From NCBI RefSeq assembly GCF_030816715.1, contig NZ_JAUSYH010000001.1, positions 8,370,001 to 8,434,000 of the forward strand: a stretch of 64,000 nucleotides of DNA. The letters are read 5' to 3'. Within the stretch, counting starts at the first letter, position 1, and each line of letters begins with the position of its first letter. Below, in pieces: positions 41,078 through 49,616 of this stretch. A program made the translations under genes and the position numbers. Under the pieces are notes generated by a model that searched no databases, was not told where the DNA came from, and saw nothing but the letters and a program-made list of their open reading frames with translations. The stretch comes from Streptomyces achromogenes. GTDB taxonomy: Bacteria > Actinomycetota > Actinomycetes > Streptomycetales > Streptomycetaceae.

Positions 41078-42421
41078 TCACCAGCCCGTCAGCAGCAGGT
41101 GGTTGAGGAGCAGCGCGAGCACGGCCTGCGCGGCGAGCCACGGCCGGGGCCGGGGCAGCAGAGCGCACGCCGCGAGCAGCCACTGGGCGAACGGCAGCCA
41201 GATCCGCTCGGTCTCCGCCTTGCTCATCCCGGACAGGTCGGCGATCAGCAGCGCGACGAACGCGGCGGCGACCAGCAGGGCGAGACGGGAGTCGGGGGAG
41301 GCGCCCCGCACGTCCACGAGCCGCGCTCGGGACCGGGGGAACGCGCCGCCGGCACGTCGCAGAGCGGCCACCGTGGCCGGACCCACGATCAGGACCGTGC
41401 AGGCGAGGTTGGCCCACACCCAGTAGCCGTAGGGCCGGACACCGCCGGCGCCCTGGTGGTAGCGGTCGACCAGCAGCCGGTACGCCTCCCACCAGTCGAA
41501 GCCCGCCAGCGTGAACGCGAGCGGGACGACGGCGGCTCCGGCGACGACGTACGGCAGCGGCCGCAGTCGCCGCGGCCCGCCGAGCAGCAGGACGGCGGCC
41601 CCGATCACGGCGAACAGCGTGAGGCCGTACGACAGATAGCAGGTGAGCCCGAAGAGGAGTCCCGCGGCGCAGCCGGCCAGGCGCGGCCGGTGCCCGGTGA
41701 CCGCGAGGGCGAGGAAGGCGATCGTCCAGGCGGCGACCGCCGCGAAGTAGCCGTCGGCGGAGGTGCCCGTCCACACCGCGGCCGGCGCCGTCGCCAGGAA
41801 CGGCGCCGCCCGGCGGGCGTGGTCCTCGCCCACGAGAGCCCGCACGGCGACGAGCACCGCCGCGCACGCCGACCCGCCGACGGTGATGCACCAGACCCCG
41901 GCCCAGCCACCGCCGCCGAGCCCCACCCGGTCGAGCAGGACGAAGGTGAGCGGCGCCGCGGGCGGGTGGCCCGCCACGTGCGCGGGCCAGTTGTCGGGGG
42001 ACTGGAGCAGGATGTGGTGGGTGAAGTCCCGCAGGGTGGCCGGGATGTCCTGGAAGCGGTCGATGACCCGCAGATACTCGTGCCGGGTGGTGAGCCGGCC
42101 GGCGATCCCGCGCTGCCAGCCGTCGACGAGCGCCAGGGAACAGATCCAGGCCGTCGCGGCGCTCCACGTCGTCCAGAGCAGCGTCCGCCACCGCAGCCGG
42201 GCCGCGACGGCCGGCCCGTAGGCGACGACGGCGACCGCGACGACGATCGCCGCCGGGGTGCCCGGTCCGACGTGCGGCTGCCAGGTGGCCAGCAGCGGGG
42301 GCCAGTTCACCCTGAGGGTTCCGTGGTCCCGCTCGATCGCGGTACCGACCAGCGCGGCGGCCGCCACCAGCAGAGCGGCTGCCACCGTCGCACCCAGGTC
42401 ACGGAGATGATCACGATTCAC
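41078..42421 (-). CDS. Polytopic membrane protein, GT-C glycosyltransferase-like
   Basis: A 447-residue protein with about 12 hydrophobic segments and few charged loops. The first large loop holds 'DRFQDIPATLRDFTHHILLQ' and 'GHPPAAPLTFVLLDRVG'. The HPP motif after an acidic loop is typical of GT-C membrane glycosyltransferases (GT39/GT87-like), which use polyprenyl-phosphate sugars outside the membrane. No confident family call can be made by eye. The GTG at 42421 has only a weak ribosome site. It is divergent from the cytochrome b/sulfite-oxidase-like gene. Nearby glycosyltransferases support a role in cell-surface glycans. Confidence 0.65.
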   Translation of the reverse strand: MNRDHLRDLGATVAAALLVAAAALVGTAIERDHGTLRVNWPPLLATWQPHVGPGTPAAIVVAVAVVAYGPAVAARLRWRTLLWTTWSAATAWICSLALVDGWQRGIAGRLTTRHEYLRVIDRFQDIPATLRDFTHHILLQSPDNWPAHVAGHPPAAPLTFVLLDRVGLGGGGWAGVWCITVGGSACAAVLVAVRALVGEDHARRAAPFLATAPAAVWTGTSADGYFAAVAAWTIAFLALAVTGHRPRLAGCAAGLLFGLTCYLSYGLTLFAVIGAAVLLLGGPRRLRPLPYVVAGAAVVPLAFTLAGFDWWEAYRLLVDRYHQGAGGVRPYGYWVWANLACTVLIVGPATVAALRRAGGAFPRSRARLVDVRGASPDSRLALLVAAAFVALLIADLSGMSKAETERIWLPFAQWLLAACALLPRPRPWLAAQAVLALLLNHLLLTGW

Positions 42422-42535
42422 AGGGGGAACGCTAGGCCGCCGCGGGCCCGTCGACGCCGCCGAGCCCGCGGACGTCAGCGTTTCGTCATGTGTCGAAGGC
42501 CCCGTCGCCCGGCCGCGTCGGCCTACGGTCGGCGC

Positions 42536-43834
42536 ATGTCACGGTTGCCCACTCTGCCGTCCCTGTCCGCCTCCCCCCGCCTGCCGACCTCTCCCCGGTT
42601 CTGGCGCAGCCCGCTGCGCGGTCCGTGGTTCACCTCCGTCCTCGGCGTCGTGCTGCTCGGCGGGATCACCGTGCTGTTCGTGACGGGGCTGCTGTCCTAC
42701 GCCGCGTACAACCCGGATCTCTCGCCGGTGAACGACAAGACCCCCGACAAGGGGCTGCTCGGCTTCTACCTCTTCGCGTGGCCGACGGATCCGCCCTGGC
42801 TCTACCGGCTCAGCCAGGGCGTCCACGTCACCCTCGGGATCACTCTGATCCCCGTCCTGCTGGCGAAACTGTGGTCGGTGATCCCCCGGCTGTTCGCGCT
42901 GCCGCCCGCGCGCTCGCTCACCCACGCGCTGGAGCGCCTGTCGCTGCTCCTGCTGGTCGGCGGCGCGCTGTTCGAGTTCGTCACCGGCGTGCTCAACGTC
43001 CAGCTGGACTACGTCTTCCCCGGCTCCTTCTACCCGCTGCACTTCTACGGGGCGTGGGTCTTCTTCGCCGCGTTCGCCGCGCACGCGGTACTGCGCGCGC
43101 CGGCCGCCGTGCGCAACCTGCGCCGACTGCGGGACGAGCCGGAGCCTGCCCGGGAGGAGGACGCCCGAGGAGCGGAGGCCTCGCCGGCCGCGCCGCGTCC
43201 CGCGGAGCCCACGGTGACGCGGCGGGGCGCGCTGTGGCTGGTCGGAGGCGGTTCCCTGCTGCTGTTCCTCACGACGGCGGGGCAGGGCTTCGACGGGTTC
43301 GCCCGGCGGACGGCCCTCCTCGCGCCGCACGGGGGTGCGGAGCCGGGCAGTGGCCCCGGCGGCTTCCAGATCAACAAGACGGCCGCGTCCCGGGGGATCG
43401 TCGCGGCCGAGACGAGCGCGGTCGCGTGGCGGCTGACCGTCACCGGGCCCGCCGGGACCGTCCGGCTGAGCCGGGCCGAGCTGCTCGACCTCCCCCTGCA
43501 CAGTGCGGCGCTGCCCATCGCGTGCGTGGAGGGCTGGTCCACCTCCGACCAGTGGTGGCGGGGCGTGCGGCTGGCTGATCTGGCCGCCCTGGTCGGCCAC
43601 GACGAGGAGGCGGCGCCCGACGTCCTGGTCGAGTCGCTCCAGCGGAGCGGGGCGTTCCGCCGGGCGGCGCTGCGCGCCAACCAGGTGCGCGATCCGCGCT
43701 CCCTGCTGGCCCTGGACGTCAACGGCGAGCCGCTGACCGCCGACCACGGATTCCCGGCCCGGATCATCGTGCCCGCCGCGCCCGGCGTGCTGAACACCAA
43801 ATGGGTCGCCCGGCTGACGTTCGGCGAGCTGTGA
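42536..43834 (+). CDS. Cytochrome b-type membrane domain fused to sulfite-oxidase-like Mo domain
   Basis: A 432-residue protein. The first 215 residues form a four-helix cytochrome b-like domain ('LGVVLLGGITVLFVTGLLSY', 'YRLSQGVHVTLGITLIPVLL', 'LLLLVGGALFEFVTGVLNVQ', 'SFYPLHFYGAWVFFAAFAAH') with heme-ligand His candidates. A linker and one further helix ('LWLVGGGSLLLFLTT') precede a sulfite-oxidase-type molybdopterin domain with 'LPIACVEGWSTSDQWWRG'; Cys330 is the likely molybdenum ligand. The N-terminal domain would supply or receive electrons. It is probably membrane-bound with the Mo domain outside. The substrate is unknown; such proteins may act in oxidised methionine or sulfoxide chemistry. 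Confidence 0.85.
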   Translation: MSRLPTLPSLSASPRLPTSPRFWRSPLRGPWFTSVLGVVLLGGITVLFVTGLLSYAAYNPDLSPVNDKTPDKGLLGFYLFAWPTDPPWLYRLSQGVHVTLGITLIPVLLAKLWSVIPRLFALPPARSLTHALERLSLLLLVGGALFEFVTGVLNVQLDYVFPGSFYPLHFYGAWVFFAAFAAHAVLRAPAAVRNLRRLRDEPEPAREEDARGAEASPAAPRPAEPTVTRRGALWLVGGGSLLLFLTTAGQGFDGFARRTALLAPHGGAEPGSGPGGFQINKTAASRGIVAAETSAVAWRLTVTGPAGTVRLSRAELLDLPLHSAALPIACVEGWSTSDQWWRGVRLADLAALVGHDEEAAPDVLVESLQRSGAFRRAALRANQVRDPRSLLALDVNGEPLTADHGFPARIIVPAAPGVLNTKWVARLTFGEL

Positions 43835-43892
43835 CGGCGCCGGCGGGACGAGCGGTGCGGCGAGCTGTGCACACCCCGGTGAGGAGACACCT

Positions 43893-44432
43893 GTGAGGCG
43901 ACCTGTGAGGCGACACGGCGCGACGCTGGGCAGCCGCCCGCCCGGTGCGAAGGCGGCCGGCGCCCCGCCCCGGGCGCACGCCGCCGGCCCGTTCCCCCTG
44001 CTGCTTCTGGCCTGCTCCTTCGCGCTGGCCGGCTATGCGGGGGTACGGCTGCTGGCGGACGACTGGTTCGCGGTGGCCCTGTGGTTCGTGGGCGCGGCGC
44101 TCCTGCACGACCTGGTGCTGCTGCCGCTGTACGCGACGGCCGACCGTGCGGCCGTGAGGTCGCTCGAGGCGGCCGGCCACCGCGCGTGGGCCCTGTACGT
44201 GCGAGTGCCGGCCGCACTGTCCGGGCTGCTCCTGCTGGTGTGGTTCCCGCTGATCAGCGGGCGGGTGGAGGAGCGTTACCGGTCGGCGACGGGGATGTCC
44301 GCGGACGGGTTCCTCGCCCGCTGGCTGCTGATCACGGCCGCGCTCTTCGGCGGCTCGGCGCTGCTGCTCGCGCTGCGCCGGCGGCCGGGGCTGCGCAGGG
44401 CGACGAAGCAACGGCCGCCCGCCGACCACTGA
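43893..44432 (+). CDS. Small integral membrane protein
   Basis: A 179-residue protein with four hydrophobic segments ('LLLLACSFALAGYAGVRLLA', 'VALWFVGAALLHDLVLLPLY', 'VRVPAALSGLLLLVWFPL', 'WLLITAALFGGSALLLALRR'). The family is unknown. It lies 58 bases after the Mo-domain gene on the same strand and may belong to its transcript. The start is ambiguous between several close GTG codons; 43893 follows GAGGAG. Its last 157 bases overlap the 3' end of the convergent methyltransferase gene, which is unusually long for such an overlap. Confidence 0.7.
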   Translation: MRRPVRRHGATLGSRPPGAKAAGAPPRAHAAGPFPLLLLACSFALAGYAGVRLLADDWFAVALWFVGAALLHDLVLLPLYATADRAAVRSLEAAGHRAWALYVRVPAALSGLLLLVWFPLISGRVEERYRSATGMSADGFLARWLLITAALFGGSALLLALRRRPGLRRATKQRPPADH

Positions 44433-45151
44433 TCGACGGCCCGCCACCCCGTCGGGCCGGTGTGCCGGAGCAGTGCCCGGGTGCCGAGCCGGGCCCAGGG
44501 GAACGGGGCGCCGGCCCCGCCCCGGACGTCGACGAGGCGGACGTTGACGCGCTCGTCGACGTCCGTAGAAGCCGTCTCGGCGATCAGTAGACCGCCGGGG
44601 ACCAGGGCCTCCGCCAGCCTTTCGAGCAGGGCCCCGGCGTCGCCGCCGATGCCGAGGTTGCCGTCGACGAGCAGGGCGGTGCCCCAGCGGCCCTCCCCGG
44701 GGAGCGGCTCGAAGACCGAGCGTCGCAGCGCGGGACCGCCGAGCCGGACCGTGTGCCGGACGGCGGCCTCGCTGACGTCGATGCCCAGAGCGGTCCGGCC
44801 CCGGGAGGCCAGCTCGGCGACCAGCCGTCCGGGACCGCAGCCGACGTCGAGGACGGCGCCCTCGCAGCGGTCCAGGACCTGCCGGTCCACGGCGTCGGCG
44901 CGCCCGCACCAGCGCTCCACGTCCAGGGGCATCAGCCAGCCGTCCCCACGGCGCAGGAAGAGCGGCCCGCGGCCGGCCCGGAGGGCGTCGGCGTACGGGT
45001 CGGCGCGGGACCAGCCGTGCTCCGCGCCCTCCCGCGTCACCGCCTCGCGCGTGCCCACCCCGTCGGTCACCACGTCATTCGTCACCACACCGTCGGCTAT
45101 CACGTCGTCGGTCATCACGTCTTTCGTCATCACCTCGTGCGCCCGGCTCAT
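44276..45151 (-). CDS. SAM methyltransferase in glycosyltransferase operon
   Basis: A class I methyltransferase (291 residues from the ATG at 45151) with 'GAVLDVGCGPGRLVAELASR' and 'LLIAETASTDVDERVNVRLV'. The first 45 residues are low-complexity, repeating 'MTKDVMTDDVIADGVVTNDV'-like units, so the functional start may be further in. The C-terminal 40 residues ('SASSSAEPPKSAAVISSQRA' and on) lie antisense to the neighbour's last transmembrane helix and look non-conserved. The ATG overlaps the stop of the upstream DUF2064 gene (ATGA). The operon also contains a GT2 enzyme. The substrate is unknown; a lipid-linked sugar is possible. Confidence 0.78.
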   Translation of the reverse strand: MSRAHEVMTKDVMTDDVIADGVVTNDVVTDGVGTREAVTREGAEHGWSRADPYADALRAGRGPLFLRRGDGWLMPLDVERWCGRADAVDRQVLDRCEGAVLDVGCGPGRLVAELASRGRTALGIDVSEAAVRHTVRLGGPALRRSVFEPLPGEGRWGTALLVDGNLGIGGDAGALLERLAEALVPGGLLIAETASTDVDERVNVRLVDVRGGAGAPFPWARLGTRALLRHTGPTGWRAVDQWSAGGRCFVALRSPGRRRSASSSAEPPKSAAVISSQRARNPSADIPVADR

Positions 45152-45765
45152 CGGCTGCCGACCGCGCGGAGCCGGGTCAGGGCGGCGGCGAAGCGGCCGT
45201 GCGCGGCACCGGCGGCGACCGCCTCGGCGTCGGCGGACGTGTCCACGTCCCGCAGGCGCGGCAGATCGCGCACACGCAGTCCGGCGGCGACGAGCCGGGC
45301 GCGCTGCACCGCGCCGGTGACGGACGTCGACATCGGCACCCCGCGCAGCAGATCCGGGTCGGGGCGGGCCAGCCCGAGGGCCCAGAAGCCGCCGTCCTCG
45401 GCGGGGCCGAAGCAGGCGTCGTACCCGTCGAAGTCCACGGTGAGCAGCTCCGGCGTCACCTGGGGGGTGTCCATCCCGATCAGCAGGGCGGGGCCGTCGC
45501 ATCCGGCGAAGGCCGCGGCGAGCCGCTCGTCCAGACCTCCCGCGCACTGCGGCACGACGTCGAAGCCGGGCGGCAGCCACGGGCCGCTCTCCCCGTCCAG
45601 CACGAGCACCCGGCGCCGAGCGGGTGTCGCGGCGACCGCGCGCAGGGTGTCCTCGAGGGCCGCCTCGGCGAGCGAGGCGGCCTCGGCGGGCGTGAACGGC
45701 GGGGTCAGGCGGGTCTTCACCCGGCCCGGCCGCGGTTCCTTGGCGACGACGAGCAACGTGATCAT
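45148..45765 (-). CDS. DUF2064/TIGR04282-type glycosyltransferase-like protein
   Basis: A 205-residue protein with a nucleotidyl/glycosyl-transferase GT-A fold of the DUF2064 (TIGR04282) family: 'LLVVAKEPRPGRVKTRLTPP', 'PALLIGMDTPQVTPELLTVD' and 'ACFGPAEDGGFWALGLARPD'. The N-terminal KxRL loop resembles CofC-type guanylyltransferases. These proteins usually sit beside a GT2 enzyme, as here, in clusters for small glycolipids or arsenosugar-like products. Start and stop both overlap neighbours by 4 bases, so the three genes 45762, 45148 and 44276 are tightly coupled. Confidence 0.85.
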   Translation of the reverse strand: MITLLVVAKEPRPGRVKTRLTPPFTPAEAASLAEAALEDTLRAVAATPARRRVLVLDGESGPWLPPGFDVVPQCAGGLDERLAAAFAGCDGPALLIGMDTPQVTPELLTVDFDGYDACFGPAEDGGFWALGLARPDPDLLRGVPMSTSVTGAVQRARLVAAGLRVRDLPRLRDVDTSADAEAVAAGAAHGRFAAALTRLRAVGSR

Positions 45766-46511
45766 CGGCGGACGCCTTCCTCGGCGGGCACGGGAGCCGG
45801 AGCGGGAGCCGGGCTCGCCCCGGGCGGCGGCGCCGGTGTCGGGGGTTCGGCCAGGACGCGGCTCATGTCGCGCACCGCCTGCCAGGTGCCGCGCCAGGTG
45901 CCCGTCACCTTGGACGCGCCGGACCGCGGCAGATACGGGACGTCGTGCTCGGCCACACGCCAGCCGGCGTCGGCGGCCCGCACGACCATCTCCAGCGGAT
46001 ATCCGCTGCGCCGGTCGGTCAGGCCGAGTCCGAGCAGCGCCTCACGGCGGGCCGCGCGCAGCGGACCGAGGTCGTGCAGGCGCAAACCGGTGCGGCGGCG
46101 CAGCGTCCGGGCGAGCGCGATGTTGCCGGCCCGGGCGTGCGCGGGCCAGGCGCCTCGGCCCTGCGGGCGTCTGCGCCCGAGCACCAGGTCGGCCTCGCCG
46201 TCTCGGACCTCGCGCACGAACGGCACGAGCAGGGCCGGGTCGAGTGAGGCGTCGCAGTCGCAGAAGCACACGATGCCGGCGGTCGCGGCGCTCAGCCCGG
46301 CGTGGCAGGCGGCGCCGAAGCCACGGCGCGGCTCGTCGACGACGACGGCGCCGAGTCGCCGGGCGATGTCCGCCGAGCCGTCGGTGGAACCGTTGTCGAC
46401 GACGAGCGCACGCCAGCCGGAGGGAATGCGGGAGAGCACCCAGGGGAGCGCCACGGCCTCGTTCAGACAGGGGAGGACGACATCGACGTCCTCGAGCGGG
46501 GGAGGGGTCAT
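45762..46511 (-). CDS. Family 2 glycosyltransferase
   Basis: A 249-residue cytoplasmic GT2 enzyme: 'VDVVLPCLNEAVALPWVLSR', 'RALVVDNGSTDGSADIARRL', 'GFGAACHAGLSAATAGIVCF' with the metal-binding CDCDASLDP, and 'DRRSGYPLEMVVRAADAGWR'. It transfers a sugar from a nucleotide donor, often to a polyprenyl phosphate. It is the first gene of the leftward operon with the DUF2064 and methyltransferase genes. I chose the ATG at 46511; GTG at 46514 or 46523 is also possible. It is divergent from the response regulator at 46638, which may control it. Confidence 0.87.
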   Translation of the reverse strand: MTPPPLEDVDVVLPCLNEAVALPWVLSRIPSGWRALVVDNGSTDGSADIARRLGAVVVDEPRRGFGAACHAGLSAATAGIVCFCDCDASLDPALLVPFVREVRDGEADLVLGRRRPQGRGAWPAHARAGNIALARTLRRRTGLRLHDLGPLRAARREALLGLGLTDRRSGYPLEMVVRAADAGWRVAEHDVPYLPRSGASKVTGTWRGTWQAVRDMSRVLAEPPTPAPPPGASPAPAPAPVPAEEGVRR

Positions 46512-46637
46512 CACGCCTCTCACCCTACGAACGTGAATCGGTCATTTCGGACTCCGGGTCCTTACGAAACACGGACGTCGACGCGGGACGGGGGCCGCGG
46601 GACGACGCCGGGCGGCCGACGGTGCGAGGCTGGCCGT

Positions 46638-47399
46638 ATGGAACAGCAGCCGTACGAGCGGGCCGAGGACGCCCCCGCGAGCCGAGGGGCCCCGGCCCCC
46701 CGGGCCCGGGTCCTCGTCGTCGACGACGACCCGACCGTCGCCGAGGTCGTGGCGGGCTACCTCGACCGCGCCGGATACCTGGTGGACCGGGCGGGTGACG
46801 GACCGTCCGCCCTCGCCGGCGCCACCGCCCACTGGCCCGACCTGGTGGTCCTCGATCTGATGCTGCCCGGCATGGACGGCCTCGAGGTGTGCCGGCGGTT
46901 GCGCGGCCGGGGCCCCGTCCCGGTCATCATGCTCACCGCCCGCGGCGACGAGGACGACCGCATCCTCGGCCTTGAGGTCGGCGCGGACGACTACGTCACC
47001 AAGCCGTTCAGCCCCCGGGAACTGGTGCTCAGGGTGGAGTCCGTGCTGCGCCGCAGCCGGCCCAGGGCGGGCGCCCGGTCCCTCGGCGCGGCCGGACTCA
47101 CCCTCGACCCGGCGGCCCGCCGCGCCACCCGGGGCGGCACCGAACTGGCGCTCACCCTGCGCGAGTTCGACCTCCTCGCGTTCTTCCTGCGGCATCCCGG
47201 CCGGGCGTTCAGCCGCGAGGACCTGATGCGGGAGGTGTGGGGCTGGGACTTCGGCGACCTGTCGACCGTCACCGTGCACGTCCGGCGACTGCGCAACAAG
47301 GTCGAGGACGATCCGGCCCGGCCCCGTCTGATCCAGACGGTCTGGGGCGTCGGCTACCGATTCGATCCGGCGGCCCCCGCCGGCCCCGGCGAGGAGTGA
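46638..47399 (+). CDS. OmpR/PhoB-family response regulator
   Basis: A 253-residue response regulator. The receiver has the acidic pair in 'VLVVDDDPTVAEVVAGYLDR' and the phospho-acceptor Asp73 in 'LVVLDLMLPGMDG', with the conserved TA ('VIMLTARGDEDDR') and Lys ('DDYVTKPFSPREL'). The C-terminal winged helix ('LREFDLLAFFLRHPGRAFSR', 'VTVHVRRLRNKVEDDP', 'WGVGYRFD') binds DNA. A disordered 24-residue N-terminus precedes the receiver. The kinase gene follows after 3 bases. It is divergent from the glycosyltransferase operon. Confidence 0.94.
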   Translation: MEQQPYERAEDAPASRGAPAPRARVLVVDDDPTVAEVVAGYLDRAGYLVDRAGDGPSALAGATAHWPDLVVLDLMLPGMDGLEVCRRLRGRGPVPVIMLTARGDEDDRILGLEVGADDYVTKPFSPRELVLRVESVLRRSRPRAGARSLGAAGLTLDPAARRATRGGTELALTLREFDLLAFFLRHPGRAFSREDLMREVWGWDFGDLSTVTVHVRRLRNKVEDDPARPRLIQTVWGVGYRFDPAAPAGPGEE

Positions 47400-47402
47400 C
47401 CC

Positions 47403-48515
47403 GTGCGCGACGCCCTTCTCATCGCCCTGTACGCCCTGCTCGGCGCCGCCGCGGCCGGGCTGCTCGGCGCGGGCGCCCTGTGGCTGCTGCGCCGCCGGTC
47501 GCTGACCGGCTCGCTCACCGTGGTGGCGGCCGTCGCCGTGACCGCCATGCTCGCGGGCACCCTCGCCGTGGCCCAGGCGATGTTCCTGTCCCCGCACGAC
47601 CTGAGCGTGGTCACCACGGTGGTCGCGATGGCGGCCGTGGTCTCCCTGGCCACGGCGCTGGCGCTCGGCCGCTGGGTGGTCGCCCGCAGCCACGAACTCG
47701 CCCTCGCGGCCCGCTCCTTCGGCGACGGCGGCGACTTCACCGCACCCGAGGGGCCGGCCACCGCCGAACTCGCCGCGCTGAGCCGCGAGTTGCAGACCAC
47801 CAGCGCGAAACTCGCCGAGTCCCGGGAGCGGGAGCGGGCTCTGGAGTCGTCCCGGCGGGAACTCGTCGCCTGGATCTCGCACGACCTGCGCACCCCGCTC
47901 GCGGGCCTGCGCGCGATGTCCGAGGCGCTGGAGGACGGCGTCGCCGTCGACCCCGGCCGCTATCTGCGCCAGATCCGCACCGAGGTCGAACGTCTCAACG
48001 GCATGGTCGGCGACCTCTTCGAGCTCTCCCGCATCCACGCCGGCGCCCTGGCCCTGTCGCCTGCCCGGATGTCCGTCTACGACCTGGTCGGCGACGCACT
48101 CGCCGGGGCGTACCCGCTGGCGTACGAGCACGGGGTACGACTGGTGGGGGACCGGGTGGAGCCCCTGCCGGTGGAGGTGGACGGCAAGGAGATGAGCCGG
48201 GTCCTCGGCAACCTGCTGGTCAACGCGATCCGCCGGACGCCCGCCGACGGCACCGTCATGGTGGCCGCCGAACGCTCGCCCGACGGCGTGGTGCTGTCCG
48301 TCTCGGACAGCTGCGGCGGCATCCCCGAGGAGGACCTCGGCCGTGTCTTCGACACCGGCTGGCGCGGCACCCACGCCCGGACGCCGCCGGCGGGAGCCGG
48401 ACTGGGTCTGGCGATCGTCCGCGGCATCGTGGAGGCGCACCGGGGCCGGGCCACCGTGCACAACATCCCCGGCGGCTGCCGTTTCGAGGTGGTGCTGCCC
48501 GCGGCAGCTTCATGA
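47403..48515 (+). CDS. Sensor histidine kinase
   Basis: A 370-residue kinase. Two N-terminal helices ('LYALLGAAAAGLLGAGALWL', 'VVAAVAVTAMLAGTLAVAQA') and a third near 'VVTTVVAMAAVVSLATALAL' anchor it. A HAMP-like linker leads to the dimerisation helix with the phospho-acceptor His160 in 'ELVAWISHDLRTPLAGLRAM'. The ATPase domain shows 'VLGNLLVNAIRRTPADGTVM', 'VSDSCGGIPEEDLGRVFDTG' and GAGLGLAIVRGIVEAH. There is almost no extracellular loop, so it may sense the membrane itself. It is co-transcribed with the response regulator. A perfect 15-base stem spans its 3' end. Confidence 0.93.
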   Translation: MRDALLIALYALLGAAAAGLLGAGALWLLRRRSLTGSLTVVAAVAVTAMLAGTLAVAQAMFLSPHDLSVVTTVVAMAAVVSLATALALGRWVVARSHELALAARSFGDGGDFTAPEGPATAELAALSRELQTTSAKLAESRERERALESSRRELVAWISHDLRTPLAGLRAMSEALEDGVAVDPGRYLRQIRTEVERLNGMVGDLFELSRIHAGALALSPARMSVYDLVGDALAGAYPLAYEHGVRLVGDRVEPLPVEVDGKEMSRVLGNLLVNAIRRTPADGTVMVAAERSPDGVVLSVSDSCGGIPEEDLGRVFDTGWRGTHARTPPAGAGLGLAIVRGIVEAHRGRATVHNIPGGCRFEVVLPAAAS

Positions 48516-48530
48516 CGCGGGCAGCACCAC
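48489..48530. terminator. Perfect 15-bp stem across the end of the kinase gene
   Basis: GTGGTGCTGCCCGCG (48489-48503) pairs perfectly with CGCGGGCAGCACCAC (48516-48530), leaving a 12-base loop that contains the kinase stop codon region. It lies between the convergent kinase and epimerase genes and should end transcription from both. Confidence 0.85.
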
Positions 48531-48545
48531 CGGTCCTGTGCGGTC

Positions 48546-49547
48546 CTACGCGCCGCGCATACCCGCCGACGCGAACTCCCGCATGCCTTCCGGGAAGCCG
48601 ACCTGCGGCTTCCAGCCCAGCTCCGCCCGCAGCCGGGAGGAGTCCGCCGTGATGTGCCGCACGTCCCCCAGCCGGTACTCGCCGGTCACCACCGGCTCGG
48701 GTCCGCCGTGGGCCGCGGCCAACGCCCTCGCCATCTCGCCGACGGTGTGCGGCTCACCGCTGCCGGTGTTGTACGCGGTGAGCGCGCCGGCGGCCGGATC
48801 CGCCTCCAGCGCGGCCGCGTTGGCCGCCGCCACGTCCCGTACGTGGACGAAGTCCCGTCGCTGCAGCCCGTCCTCGAACACGCGCGGCGCCTCGCCCCGG
48901 GCGAGCGACGAACGGAAGAAGGAGGCGACCCCGGCGTACGGGGTGTCCCGGGGCATCCCGGGGCCGTAGACGTTGTGGTAGCGCAACGACACCGCCGACC
49001 CGCCCGTCGACCGCGCCCAGGCGGCGGCCAGATGCTCCTGGGCGAGCTTGGTGGTGGCGTACACGTTGCGCGGGTCCAGCGCCGCGTCCTCGGCGACCAG
49101 CCCGGCGGACAGTTCCCGGCCGCACGCCGGACACCGCGGTTCGAAACGCCCGGCCGCAAGGTCGGCGACGGCCCGGGGCCCGGGCCGCACCACGCCGTGC
49201 CGCGCGCAGGTGTACCGACCCTCCCCGTAGACGACCATCGACCCGGCCAGCACGAGCCGTCGTACGCCCTGTCCGGCCATGGCCGTCAGCAGGACGGCGG
49301 TGCCCAGGTCGTTGCGGGAGACGTACTCCACGGCATCGGCGAACCCGGCGCCCAGCCCGACCATGGCGGCCTGGTGGCACACCGCGTCCACCCCGGCGAG
49401 GGCGCGGGCCACGGCCTGCTCGTCGCGCACGTCCGCCGCGGGATCGGTCCGCACGTCGAACACGACGGGTTCGTGGCCGCGCGCACGAAGCGCCTCGACC
49501 ACATGGGACCCGATGAACCCGGCGCCGCCGGTGACCAGTACACGCAT
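48546..49547 (-). CDS. NAD-dependent sugar epimerase with zinc-ribbon-like insert
   Basis: A 333-residue extended short-chain dehydrogenase. It begins 'MRVLVTGGAGFIGSHVVEAL', with Asp in 'VVFDVRTDPAADVRD' binding NAD, a YxxxK in 'NVYATTKLAQEHLAA', and 'SLRYHNVYGPGMPRDTPYAG'. This is the UDP-glucose 4-epimerase/dTDP-sugar type. An insert at about 108-150 has four cysteines ('YTCARHG' and 'FEPRCPACGREL'), which could bind zinc; it is unusual for the family and is shared only by a subset of actinobacterial enzymes. It is convergent with the kinase. A nucleotide-sugar supply role for the nearby glycosyltransferases is plausible. Confidence 0.87.
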   Translation of the reverse strand: MRVLVTGGAGFIGSHVVEALRARGHEPVVFDVRTDPAADVRDEQAVARALAGVDAVCHQAAMVGLGAGFADAVEYVSRNDLGTAVLLTAMAGQGVRRLVLAGSMVVYGEGRYTCARHGVVRPGPRAVADLAAGRFEPRCPACGRELSAGLVAEDAALDPRNVYATTKLAQEHLAAAWARSTGGSAVSLRYHNVYGPGMPRDTPYAGVASFFRSSLARGEAPRVFEDGLQRRDFVHVRDVAAANAAALEADPAAGALTAYNTGSGEPHTVGEMARALAAAHGGPEPVVTGEYRLGDVRHITADSSRLRAELGWKPQVGFPEGMREFASAGMRGA

Positions 49548-49616
49548 GGCTCCACGTTAGGGCGGCGCACCGCCGGGACCCCGCTCCGCGCCCGCGACGT
49601 CACGACTCCGTAAGAG

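Noticed and set aside
41099-42535. Long upstream extension of the cytochrome b/sulfite-oxidase gene
   Set aside because: The first 479 codons of the open frame are antisense to the GT-C-like gene and of biased composition; the real protein begins at 42536, where helices start.
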